Shown piece after piece: positions 43,725-52,259 of a stretch of DNA of 64,000 nt (positions are counted from its first letter, which is position 1; each line of letters opens with the position of its first letter). Origin of the DNA: Jannaschia sp. S6380 (GTDB taxonomy: Bacteria; Pseudomonadota; Alphaproteobacteria; Rhodobacterales; Rhodobacteraceae); assembly GCF_023015695.1 (NCBI RefSeq), contig NZ_JALKAS010000001.1, positions 2,356,001 through 2,420,000 of the forward strand. Direction: 5' to 3'. The notes beneath the pieces were generated by a model. It searched no databases, was not told the DNA's origin, and worked only from the letters and a program-made list of their open reading frames with translations. The position numbers were made by a program, and so were the translations under genes.

Positions 43725-44753
43725 ATGAAATCCATCGTGATCCACGCCGCCCGCGACCTGCGCATCGACGACACGCCCGAGGGCGCGCCCGGCCCCGGTC
43801 AGGTCAAGGTGCGGATGGCGGCAGGCGGGATCTGCGGGTCGGACCTGCATTACTACAATCACGGGGGGTTCGGTACGATCCGCCTGCGCGAACCGATGGT
43901 GCTGGGCCATGAGGTGTCGGGCCACGTCGCCGAGCTGGGCGAGGGGGTCGACGGGCTATCGGTCGGTGATCTGGTTGCGGTGTCGCCGTCGCGTCCCTGC
44001 GGCGCCTGCCGTTACTGCCTGGAGGGGATGCCGAACCAGTGCCTGAACATGCGCTTCTACGGATCGGCCATGCCGTTTCCGCATATCCAGGGCGCTTTCC
44101 GCGAGACCTTGGTGGCGGACGCGTCGCAATGCGTGCCGGCCGGCGATCTGACCCCGGGCGAAGCGGCGATGGCCGAGCCGCTGGCCGTCTGCCTGCACGC
44201 GACGCGGCTGGCGGGGGGAATGGTCGGAAAGGCCGTGCTGGTCACCGGCTGCGGACCGATCGGCATCCTGTCGATCCTGTGCGCGCGGCGCGCGGGGGCG
44301 GACCTTATCGTGACCACGGACTTGTCGGACTTCACGTTGGGCATGGCGCGGCGGGCCGGGGCGGACGTGACGGTCAACATGGCCGACGACGCGCAGGGGC
44401 TCGCGATCTACGAGGCGGGAAAGGGAACGTTCGATCTTCTGTACGAATGCTCCGGCGCAGCGCCGGCCCTGTCGGCGGGGATCATGGCGATGCGGCCGGG
44501 CGGAACGGTGATGCAGCTCGGCCTCGGCGGGGACATGACGATCCCGATGCAGACCCTGACGGCGAAGGAGCTGTCGCTGAAGGGCAGCTTCCGCTTCCAT
44601 CCGGAATTCGCGACCGGTGTGTCGCTGATGCGAAAGGGCCTGATCGACGTCGCGCCTTTCATCACCCATAGCCTTCCGCTGGCGAAGGCGGTGGAGGCGT
44701 TCGACTTGGCCGGCGACCGGTCCCGCGCGATGAAGACGCAGATCGCGTTCTAG
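43725..44753 (+). CDS. idnD: L-idonate 5-dehydrogenase-like zinc alcohol dehydrogenase
   Basis: Medium-chain zinc dehydrogenase of 342 residues. The catalytic zinc site is GICGSDLHYYNHGG and LGHEVSG. The structural zinc cysteines are CGACRYCLEGMPNQC (four Cys). The nucleotide-binding TGCGPIGILS is near residue 171. The DLHYYNHGGFGTIRLREP region is characteristic of L-idonate 5-dehydrogenases, which make 5-ketogluconate, the substrate of the divergent IdnO-like enzyme. No gluconate kinase or idonate permease is seen here. Its TAG stop shares CTAG with the stop of the convergent LacI gene. Confidence 0.85.
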   Translation: MKSIVIHAARDLRIDDTPEGAPGPGQVKVRMAAGGICGSDLHYYNHGGFGTIRLREPMVLGHEVSGHVAELGEGVDGLSVGDLVAVSPSRPCGACRYCLEGMPNQCLNMRFYGSAMPFPHIQGAFRETLVADASQCVPAGDLTPGEAAMAEPLAVCLHATRLAGGMVGKAVLVTGCGPIGILSILCARRAGADLIVTTDLSDFTLGMARRAGADVTVNMADDAQGLAIYEAGKGTFDLLYECSGAAPALSAGIMAMRPGGTVMQLGLGGDMTIPMQTLTAKELSLKGSFRFHPEFATGVSLMRKGLIDVAPFITHSLPLAKAVEAFDLAGDRSRAMKTQIAF

Positions 44754-45742
44754 ATCGGGGCGGTCGATCCGCGTACGATCAGGCGCGACGGCAGCATGCG
44801 CCGCCCGTCCGGCGGCCGCGTGCCGGAGACCAGCGCCGCGACCAGCGTCTCGGCCGCGCGCCGGCCCAGCGCGGCGCGCGGCTGGTGGACCGTGGTCAGC
44901 GGCGGGATGAAGCGGTCCGAGAACTCGATATCGTCGAAACCCACCACGCTGACGTCGCCGGGGCAGGCGATGCCCATCCTGTCGCATTCGCTGATGAAGC
45001 CCAACGCGGATTCGTCCGATGCGCAGATGACGGCCCCGGTCCGGCCGGGCACGGCGGCCCAGTCATGCGCCGCGCGCGCGCCGCTTGCCATCGTGAAGTC
45101 GCCATCGAGGCGGTCGCCCGGGCGAACCAGCAGCCCGTGCCGCGCCATGGCCGCGTCGAAGCCGTGGCGACGCGCATGGCTGAGGACGTTGCCGCATGGC
45201 CCGCCCAGAAAGGCCACCCGGCGGTGGCCGAGCGCCGCCAGGTGATCGACCGCAAGCCCGATCCCGGCCGCGTTGTCGGTGCCGAAGCAGGGCATGGCGA
45301 CATCGTCCATCCATTCGCAGACCATGACCACCGGCACCGTCCAGCCCGCGACCATCGCGGGGTCGAGCCCGCCATCCAGAAGCAGGATGCCGTCGGTCCG
45401 CCCGTCGGCGCCGATCGGACCCAGCCGCGCCGCCTCGACCCGGGAATCGGAGACCTGGACGATCAGACCGGCCTCGCCCGCCACCTCCTGCACGGCCGCG
45501 ATGATGCGGTTGAAGAAGGTGTTGGCGAGGTTCGGCGCCAAGAGCGTAATCGCGCGCGCCCGGCGGGACCTGAGGTCGCGCGCGGCGGCATTGGCGCGGT
45601 AGCCCGTGGCCGCGACCGCCGCCAGCACGCGGGCGCGCGTCTCGGGCCCGACGCGTTCGGGCAGGGTCAGCGCGCGGCTGACCGTGGCGGTCGAAACGCC
45701 GGCCGCCTTGGCGACATCCGCGATCCTGGTCTTGCGTTGCAT
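44750..45742 (-). CDS. LacI-family transcriptional regulator
   Basis: A 330-residue repressor. The N-terminal DNA-binding domain has ADVAKAAGVSTATVSRALT with the hinge region near residues 50-60. The effector domain contains ITLLAPNLANTFFNRIIAA, GHRRVAFLGG and SVVGFDDIEFSDRFIPPLTTV. It probably binds the perfect operator at 45788-45803 just upstream of its own start and of the plus-strand sugar operon. It may also control the idn genes; no matching site was found in their 52-base gap. Confidence 0.92.
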   Translation of the reverse strand: MQRKTRIADVAKAAGVSTATVSRALTLPERVGPETRARVLAAVAATGYRANAAARDLRSRRARAITLLAPNLANTFFNRIIAAVQEVAGEAGLIVQVSDSRVEAARLGPIGADGRTDGILLLDGGLDPAMVAGWTVPVVMVCEWMDDVAMPCFGTDNAAGIGLAVDHLAALGHRRVAFLGGPCGNVLSHARRHGFDAAMARHGLLVRPGDRLDGDFTMASGARAAHDWAAVPGRTGAVICASDESALGFISECDRMGIACPGDVSVVGFDDIEFSDRFIPPLTTVHQPRAALGRRAAETLVAALVSGTRPPDGRRMLPSRLIVRGSTAPI

Positions 45743-45787
45743 CCCGGCGGCCTCCCTCCATCGAAGGGTTGCCAGACGGACCGACCC

Positions 45788-45803
45788 ATGTAAACGATTA
45801 CAT
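45788..45803. promoter_or_regulatory. LacI-type operator palindrome
   Basis: ATGTAAACGATTACAT is a near-perfect 16-base palindrome with central CG, fitting the known LacI-family operator form TGTAANCGNTTACA. It lies 45 bases from the LacI start and 51 bases from the start of the isomerase gene. It can therefore repress both directions. Confidence 0.85.
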
Positions 45804-45854
45804 CAAGCGCGGCGAGTCGGGGAGGACGGTGCCGCCCTTGGGGGAGGATTTGCC

Positions 45855-46913
45855 ATGAGGACGATCAAGGGACCGGCGCTTTTCCTGGCACAGTTCGCCG
45901 GCGACGCCGCACCGTTCGATTCCTGGGACGCGATCACGAGATGGGCCGCCGATTGCGGATATCTGGGCGTTCAGGTGCCCAGCTGGGACGCACGGCTGAT
46001 CGACCTGAAACGCGCCGCCGAGAGCAAGGATTATTGCGACGAATGGGCCGGCCAGGCACGCGAGAACGGCGTCGAGGTGACGGAACTTTCGACCCATCTG
46101 CAGGGGCAGCTGGTCGCCGTGCATCCTGCCTATGACACCGCCTTCGACGGGTTCGCCGACCCGTCGGTCCATGGCGACCCGAAGGCGCGTCAGGAATGGG
46201 CCGTCGACCAGGTGAAGCTGGCGCTGACGGCGTCGAAGAACCTCGGGATCGGGGCGCATGCGACGTTCTCGGGCGCGCTGGCCTGGCCCTATGTCTATCC
46301 CTGGCCGCAGCGCCCCGCCGGCCTGATCGAGGCGGCCTTCGACGAGCTGGCGGCCCGCTGGCGCCCGATCCTGGACCACGCCGAGGATTGCGGCGTGAAC
46401 GTCTGCTACGAGATCCACCCCGGCGAGGACCTGCATGACGGCGTGACCTTCGAGATGTTCCTGGACCGGGTCGGGGGGCACGCGCGCGCGATGATGCTCT
46501 ACGACCCGAGCCATTACGTGCTGCAATGCCTCGATTATCTCGACAATATCGACATCTACCGCGACCGGATCGGGATGTTCCACGTCAAGGACGCGGAGTT
46601 CAATCCGACCGGGCGGCAGGGCGTCTATGGCGGCTATCAGTCCTGGGTCGACCGGGCCGGTCGGTTCCGCAGCCTGGGCGACGGGCAGGTCGATTTCGGG
46701 GCGGTCTTCTCGAAGATGGCGGCCAACGATTTCGATGGCTGGGCCGTCGTGGAATGGGAATGCGCCCTCAAGCACCCCGAGGACGGCGCGCGCGAGGGGG
46801 CGGCCTTCGTGCGTGATCACATCATCCGGGTGACGGAGAGGGCCTTCGACGATTTCGCCGATGGCGGGGCGGATGACGCGGCAAACCGGGCGATGCTGGG
46901 GTTGGACCGATGA
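45855..46913 (+). CDS. Sugar phosphate isomerase/epimerase (xylose-isomerase-like TIM barrel)
   Basis: A 352-residue AP-endonuclease-2/xylose isomerase-like barrel. Likely metal ligands are in CYEIHPGEDLHDG (Glu), LYDPSHYVLQ (Asp, His), MFHVKDAEF (His, Asp) and VVEWECALKH (Glu). It starts at an ATG after GGGGAGGA. It is the first gene of an operon with a Gfo/Idh/MocA oxidoreductase and an Rbs-type transporter. Pairs of this kind process 3-keto sugars or inositols; the substrate is unknown. Confidence 0.87.
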   Translation: MRTIKGPALFLAQFAGDAAPFDSWDAITRWAADCGYLGVQVPSWDARLIDLKRAAESKDYCDEWAGQARENGVEVTELSTHLQGQLVAVHPAYDTAFDGFADPSVHGDPKARQEWAVDQVKLALTASKNLGIGAHATFSGALAWPYVYPWPQRPAGLIEAAFDELAARWRPILDHAEDCGVNVCYEIHPGEDLHDGVTFEMFLDRVGGHARAMMLYDPSHYVLQCLDYLDNIDIYRDRIGMFHVKDAEFNPTGRQGVYGGYQSWVDRAGRFRSLGDGQVDFGAVFSKMAANDFDGWAVVEWECALKHPEDGAREGAAFVRDHIIRVTERAFDDFADGGADDAANRAMLGLDR

Positions 46914-48037
46914 GCCGTATCCGCCTGGGCATGGTCGGCGGGGGCCAGGGGGCGTTCATTGGCGGCGTGCACCGCATCGCCGCGCGGATGGACGACCGCT
47001 ATGAGCTGGTGGCCGGCGCCTTCTCCTCCACGCCGGAGCGCGCGAAAGCCTCCGGCGAGGAGCTGGGCATCGATCCCAAGCGGAGCTACGCCGACTTCGC
47101 CGAGATGGCCAGGCGCGAGGCGCGGCTGAAGGACGGGATCGAGGCCGTCAGTATCGTCACGCCCAATCACGTCCACTTCGCCGCCGCGCGTGAGTTCCTG
47201 AAGCGCGGCATCCACGTGATCTGCGATAAGCCGCTGACCTCGACCCTTTCGGACGCGAAGAAGATGGTCCGCGCCGCAGAGAGTTCCGACGCCCTGTTCG
47301 TACTAACGCATAACTACACCGGCTATCCGATGGTCCGGCAGGCCCGGCGAATGGTGGCCGATGGCGAGATCGGCCGGATCCGCGTCGTGCAGGTCGAATA
47401 CCCGCAGGACTGGCTGACCGAGGCGGCCGAGTCCGAGGGTCTGAAACAGGCCGAATGGCGCACGGACCCCGAACGGTCGGGCGCGGGCGGCTGCGTGGGC
47501 GACATCGGCACGCATGCGTTCAATCTGGCCGAGTTCGTCACCGGGCTGCGGGTCGAGAGCCTGGGCGCCGATCTGCAGACCTTTGTCGACGGACGGCGGC
47601 TGGACGACAACGTGCATGTCCTGCTGCGGTACGAAGGCGGCGCGCGCGGAATGCTGTGGTCGAGCCAGGTCGCGCCGGGAAACGAGAACGCGCTGCGCCT
47701 GCGGGTCTATGGGGAGAGCGGTGGGCTGGAGTGGGCCCAGGAGGATCCGAACCACCTGTGGTTCACCCCGCACGGGCAGCCCAAGCGCCTGCTGACGCGC
47801 GGCGGCGCGGGCTTCACCGAGGAGACCGGCAGCCGCATTCCGCCGGGCCATCCCGAGGGCTATCTGGAAGGCTTCGCCAACATTTATTCCCAGGCCGCCG
47901 ACCTGATCGTGGCGCATCGGGACGGCCATGTTCCCGACCATCTGTTGCCCACGGTCGCGGACGGGCTGCGGGGCATGCGATTCATCGACGCCTGCGTCCG
48001 GTCGTCGAAGCGCAACGCCGCCTGGGTCGAATTGTGA
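46910..48037 (+). CDS. Gfo/Idh/MocA-family sugar oxidoreductase
   Basis: NAD(P)-dependent dehydrogenase of 375 residues. The N-terminal Rossmann motif is MVGGGQGAFIGGVH (residues 8-21). The conserved VTPNHVHFAAAREFLKRGIHV and CDKPLT (catalytic-type Lys) follow, then GAGGCVGDIGTHAFNLAEFV with the substrate Asp/His. Overlaps the isomerase stop by 4 bases. Likely oxidises a sugar or cyclitol (often at C3) before or after the isomerase. Confidence 0.9.
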   Translation: MSRIRLGMVGGGQGAFIGGVHRIAARMDDRYELVAGAFSSTPERAKASGEELGIDPKRSYADFAEMARREARLKDGIEAVSIVTPNHVHFAAAREFLKRGIHVICDKPLTSTLSDAKKMVRAAESSDALFVLTHNYTGYPMVRQARRMVADGEIGRIRVVQVEYPQDWLTEAAESEGLKQAEWRTDPERSGAGGCVGDIGTHAFNLAEFVTGLRVESLGADLQTFVDGRRLDDNVHVLLRYEGGARGMLWSSQVAPGNENALRLRVYGESGGLEWAQEDPNHLWFTPHGQPKRLLTRGGAGFTEETGSRIPPGHPEGYLEGFANIYSQAADLIVAHRDGHVPDHLLPTVADGLRGMRFIDACVRSSKRNAAWVEL

Positions 48038-49527
48038 AATTGTCGCTGCGTGAGATCGACCGCAGCTTCGGCGCGGTGCAGGTGCTGCATGGCATCACGC
48101 TGGATCTTGACCCCGGCGAGGTGCACGCCCTGATCGGCGAGAACGGCGCCGGCAAGTCGACCACGATGAAGATCATGTCGGGTTATCTGGCGCCGAGCGC
48201 GGGCACGGTCCTGCTGGATGATGCGCCCGTGTCCCTGGCCTCGTCGCAGGAGGCCGAGGCGCGGGGCGTCGTGCTGATCCATCAGGAGTTCAACCTGGCC
48301 GCGCAGCTGACGGTGGAGCAGAACATCTTTCTGGGTCACGAGCTGCGACGCGGGCCGTTCCTGGACAAGCGGGCCATGCGGGCACGGGCGCGGGCGCTGC
48401 TGGACCGGCTGGACTGCGACGTCGACCCGCGGGCGACGGTGCGCGACATCTCGAACCCCGACAAGCAGATGGTCGAGATCGCCAAGGCCCTGTCGCGGGA
48501 CGCGCGGGTCCTGATCATGGACGAGCCAACCGCCGTCCTGACCGAACGCGAGGCCAGGGCGCTCTTTGCGCAGGTCGACCGTCTGCGCGGCGAGGGGGTG
48601 GCCATCCTGTTCACCTCGCACAAGCTCGACGAGGTCAAGCGCATCTCGGACCGGGTGACGGTGCTGCGCGACGGAGCCGTGGTGGCGCAGGCCGCGACCG
48701 CCGGGATGAGCGAGGACGAGATGGCGACGGCGATGGTCGGGCGCGACGTCTCCTCGCTCTATCCCGCGCGGGGGGCGCCCGTGGGGCGGGAAGTCGTCCT
48801 TTCGGTGCGCGACCTGAGCGTGCCGAACCATGCCGATCGGGTCGATTTCGACCTGCACCGGGGCGAGATCCTGGGGATCGCCGGCCTCATCGGATCGGGC
48901 CGGACCGAGGCGATGGAGGGGCTGGTCGGCCTGCGCCGCGCCACCGGCACCGTGCGGATGGACGGGCGCAACATGCGGTTCGACGGCCCCCGTGCCGCGC
49001 TTGACGCGGGCATCGCCTACCTGACCGAGGATCGGAAGGAACGCGGTCTGCTGCTGACCAAGGGCATGCGCGAGAACCTGACCCTGCAGAGCCTGCGGGA
49101 TTTCACCCGCCTCCTGATCGACGAGAGCGCCGAGGAGGCCGCGCTGACCCGTGCCATCGCCGAATTCGACATCCGCGCCCCGCACCGCGCCGTCGACGTG
49201 GGCAACCTGTCGGGCGGCAACCAGCAGAAGCTGCTGCTGGCCAAGACCATGCTGGCCGAGCCCGAGATCGTCATCATCGACGAGCCGACGCGCGGCATCG
49301 ACATCGGCACCAAGCAGCAGATCTACGAGTTCGTCCATGCGCTGGTCGCGCGCGGCAAGCCGGTCATCGTCGTCTCCTCCGAGATGCAGGAGGTGATCGG
49401 CCTGTCGGACCGCGTCCTGGTGATGCGGCAGGGCCGGGTCGCGGGGGAGTTGTCGGGCAAGGATATTACCGAGGATCGGATCGTCCGCCTCGCCATGGGC
49501 CTGGACGGGCTGAAGGGGGCGGCATGA
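48034..49527 (+). CDS. Ribose-type sugar ABC transporter ATPase, two nucleotide-binding domains
   Basis: RbsA-like double ATPase of 497 residues. The first domain has GENGAGKSTTMK and VLIMDEPTAVLTERE. The second has a degenerate Walker A (GLIGSGRTEAMEG), NLSGGNQQKLLLAK and VIIDEPTRGIDIG. This pattern is standard for CUT2 importers of monosaccharides. The GTG start overlaps the oxidoreductase stop (GTGA) and the stop overlaps the permease ATG. Confidence 0.93.
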   Translation: MKLSLREIDRSFGAVQVLHGITLDLDPGEVHALIGENGAGKSTTMKIMSGYLAPSAGTVLLDDAPVSLASSQEAEARGVVLIHQEFNLAAQLTVEQNIFLGHELRRGPFLDKRAMRARARALLDRLDCDVDPRATVRDISNPDKQMVEIAKALSRDARVLIMDEPTAVLTEREARALFAQVDRLRGEGVAILFTSHKLDEVKRISDRVTVLRDGAVVAQAATAGMSEDEMATAMVGRDVSSLYPARGAPVGREVVLSVRDLSVPNHADRVDFDLHRGEILGIAGLIGSGRTEAMEGLVGLRRATGTVRMDGRNMRFDGPRAALDAGIAYLTEDRKERGLLLTKGMRENLTLQSLRDFTRLLIDESAEEAALTRAIAEFDIRAPHRAVDVGNLSGGNQQKLLLAKTMLAEPEIVIIDEPTRGIDIGTKQQIYEFVHALVARGKPVIVVSSEMQEVIGLSDRVLVMRQGRVAGELSGKDITEDRIVRLAMGLDGLKGAA

Positions 49528-50519
49528 CCGCAATCGAGACGAAGGCACCTCGCGGCTTCCGGCCCGACCTCAAGGTGCTGGGCCCGATCCTGGCGCTCGT
49601 GGTGCTGGTCGCGGTGGGCGCCTGGCTGAACGCCAATTTCCTGAGCGCGGGCAACATCACCAACGTCCTGTCCCGTTCCGCCTTCATCGGCATCATCGCG
49701 GTCGGCATGACCTTCGTGATCACCGCGGGCGGGCTGGACCTGTCGGTGGGATCCATGGCGGCCTTCATCGCGGGGCTGATGATCATGGTCATGAACGGGC
49801 TTTTGCCGACGCTCGGGCCGGGCGTTCCGCTGGTGCTGGTGGGCATGGCCACGGCACTGGTCGTCGGCATCCTCGCGGGGGCGTTGAACGGGTTCCTGAT
49901 CACGACGATGCGGATCGAGGCCTTCATCGTCACGCTTGGCACGATGGGCATCTACCGCAGCCTCGTGACCTGGCTGGCCGATGGCGGCACGCTGTCGCTC
50001 GACTTCGGGATGCGTTCGGTGATCCGGCCCATCTATTACGACGGAATCCTGGGCATCAGCTTTCCGATCATCGTGTTTGCCCTGGTCGCCATCGCGGGCG
50101 AGGTGGTGATGCGCCGCGCCGCCTTCGGGCGTCATGCCGCCGCGGTCGGCTGCAACGATCAGGTGGCGCGCTATTCCTCGGTCAACGTGAACCGGGTGCG
50201 CATGCTGACCTACGTGTTTCTGGGCCTGCTCGTCGGGATCGCGACGATCATGTACGTACCGCGCCTGGGCAGCGCCTCGTCGAGCACCGGCGTGTTGTGG
50301 GAGCTGGAGGCCATCGCCGCCGTCATCATCGGCGGCACCATGCTCAAGGGCGGGTTCGGACGCGTCTGGGGCACGGTGATCGGCGTGCTGATCCTGTCGC
50401 TGATCGACAACATCCTGAACCTGACCGACGGGGTCAGCCCCTATCTCAACGGGGCGATCCAGGGGGTCATCATCATTCTCGCCGTGATCCTGCAGCGGGA
50501 ACGCAAGGCCGAAGGGTGA
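49524..50519 (+). CDS. Ribose-type sugar ABC transporter permease
   Basis: CUT2 permease of 331 residues with eight to ten helices. The family features are ITAGGLDLSVGSMAAFIAGL, ALNGFLITTMRIEAFIVTLGTM and AVIIGGTMLKGGFGRVWGT. An ATGA overlap couples it to the ATPase gene; the binding protein gene follows 31 bases later. Confidence 0.93.
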   Translation: MTAIETKAPRGFRPDLKVLGPILALVVLVAVGAWLNANFLSAGNITNVLSRSAFIGIIAVGMTFVITAGGLDLSVGSMAAFIAGLMIMVMNGLLPTLGPGVPLVLVGMATALVVGILAGALNGFLITTMRIEAFIVTLGTMGIYRSLVTWLADGGTLSLDFGMRSVIRPIYYDGILGISFPIIVFALVAIAGEVVMRRAAFGRHAAAVGCNDQVARYSSVNVNRVRMLTYVFLGLLVGIATIMYVPRLGSASSSTGVLWELEAIAAVIIGGTMLKGGFGRVWGTVIGVLILSLIDNILNLTDGVSPYLNGAIQGVIIILAVILQRERKAEG

Positions 50520-50550
50520 CCTTCGGAGAACATCAAAGGGAGGAACGACA

Positions 50551-51489
50551 ATGAAACATCTCGCGATCGCGGCCCTCGCCGCCAGCCTCGCCCTGCCCGC
50601 CTTGGCGCAGGAAACCAAGGTGATCGGCGTGTCGATCCCGGCGGCCACGCATGGCTGGGCCGGCGGCATGAACTTCCACGCGCAGGAAGCGGTGAACCGG
50701 CTGGAAGACGTCTATCCCGAACTGGATTTCGTGCTGGCCACCGCCTCGGACCCGTCCAAACAGGTCAACGATATCGAGGACATGCTGGCCACACGCAACA
50801 TCGACGCGCTCGTCGTACTGCCCTTCGAATCCGAGCCGCTGACCGGCCCGGTCAAGGCCGTGGCCGACAGCGGAGCTTGGGTCACGGTCGTCGACCGGGG
50901 GCTGGCGCAGGAGGGGATCGAGGACCTGTACGTTGCCGGCGACAATCCGGGCTTCGGCCGCGTCTCGGGCGAATACATGGCCTCGGCGATGCCTGACGGC
51001 GGCAAGATCGTCGCGCTGCGCGGCATCCCGACCACCATCGACAACGAACGCGTCGCGGGCTTCGAGGCCGCCATCGAAGGGTCGGGCATCGAGGTCGTCG
51101 ACATGGAGCACGGCAACTGGAACCGCGACGACAGCTTTACCGTGATGCAGGACTTCCTGTCGAAGCACCCGCAGCTGGACGCGGTCTGGGCATCGGATGA
51201 CGACATGGCCATCGGCGTCCTCGCCGCGATCGAGGCGGCGGGCCGCGACGACATCAAGTTCGTCCTTGGCGGTGCCGGCATGAAGGAGATGATCGCCCGC
51301 ACCCGCGACGGCGATCCGATGATCCCGGCCAACGTCACCTATCCGCCCGCGATGATCGCGACCGCCATCGAGATGACGGCGGTGGGCCTGACCTCGACCG
51401 CGCCGGTCTCGGGCACGTTCACCATAGGATCGGTCCTGATCACGCCGGATAACGCCGCCGACTACTACTATCCCGACTCGCCGTTCTGA
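50551..51489 (+). CDS. Ribose-type sugar-binding periplasmic protein
   Basis: Secreted type I binding protein of 312 residues. The signal peptide is about residues 1-19 (ALAASLALPALAQE) and the mature start KVIGVSIPAATHGWAGGMN matches RbsB-like proteins. LVVLPFESEPLTGPVKAV and VWASDDDMAIGVLAAIEA are the conserved ligand-cleft strands. Start ATG after GGGAGG. Its last 22 bases overlap the convergent paaX. Confidence 0.92.
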   Translation: MKHLAIAALAASLALPALAQETKVIGVSIPAATHGWAGGMNFHAQEAVNRLEDVYPELDFVLATASDPSKQVNDIEDMLATRNIDALVVLPFESEPLTGPVKAVADSGAWVTVVDRGLAQEGIEDLYVAGDNPGFGRVSGEYMASAMPDGGKIVALRGIPTTIDNERVAGFEAAIEGSGIEVVDMEHGNWNRDDSFTVMQDFLSKHPQLDAVWASDDDMAIGVLAAIEAAGRDDIKFVLGGAGMKEMIARTRDGDPMIPANVTYPPAMIATAIEMTAVGLTSTAPVSGTFTIGSVLITPDNAADYYYPDSPF

Positions 51490-52250
51490 GGCGGGAGCGC
51501 CGTTTCCGGGGGCCGCGGATCGTCGCGGCCCCCGCCCACCGGCGGAAGCGTCTCGACCGGCGGCTTCGGCAGGCCATCCAGCAGCACGCGCATCAGGCGG
51601 CGTCCCTCGGCCCCGCGCCAGCCGTCGGGGAAGGCCCGATCCGGCAGGTCAGGAACACGCAACACGATGCGGCGCCAGGCATGCACGATCAGCACCCGCA
51701 GGATCGCCATCTGCAACGGATCGGTCGGGCGAGGCAGCTCCGCCACCGCCGCGAACCGTCGCGCGACGTCCGTCGCGGCAGACAGCGGCACCTCCGGGCA
51801 GACCCGCCCGCGCATCCATGGCGGCGGCCGTGACAGCGCAAGCGCGTCGGGCGCCGGGTCCGCCGAAAGCGCGACGTTCGCGGTGATGGCGAAAGCCGCC
51901 CCCGGCAGCGGACTGCCCGGTTCGGTCACGATAAGAAACAACGTCTCGGGCGCGCGGTCGGAATAGATGCGGGGGGCGGCCGCGCGGCTCTGCTCGCGGC
52001 CCCAGGGCGTCAACCCGTGCGACGTCGTCCGCCCATCGCGGCGCGACGCGATCCAGCCCTCCTTGCGCAGGCGGTGCAGGGCGGTGCGCAGCGCCTCGGG
52101 CCGGATGCCCATCGGCTCGGTCAGCGCGGCGAGTTGCGGGCCGGACAGGCGCGCCCCCTCCGCAAGTGCCAGGTCGCCGAAAATCGTGACCAGCATCGAC
52201 CAGACGCGCGGGGGCCGGCCGTCGGTGAGGATATCGATCGCCGCCTGCAT
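51468..52250 (-). CDS. paaX: Phenylacetic acid degradation repressor PaaX
   Basis: PaaX-family regulator of 260 residues that in characterised bacteria binds phenylacetyl-CoA and releases paa promoters. The N-terminal winged helix has SMLVTIFGDLALAEGARLSG and MGIRPEALRTALHRLRKEGWI. HGLTPWGREQSRAAAPRIY follows, and the C-terminal part carries WRRIVLRVPDLPDRAFPDGW. It lies 9 bases after paaZ and is probably co-transcribed. Proline-rich tail of about 30 residues. Confidence 0.9.
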   Translation of the reverse strand: MQAAIDILTDGRPPRVWSMLVTIFGDLALAEGARLSGPQLAALTEPMGIRPEALRTALHRLRKEGWIASRRDGRTTSHGLTPWGREQSRAAAPRIYSDRAPETLFLIVTEPGSPLPGAAFAITANVALSADPAPDALALSRPPPWMRGRVCPEVPLSAATDVARRFAAVAELPRPTDPLQMAILRVLIVHAWRRIVLRVPDLPDRAFPDGWRGAEGRRLMRVLLDGLPKPPVETLPPVGGGRDDPRPPETALPPQNGESG

Positions 52251-52259
52251 GGCGCCTGT

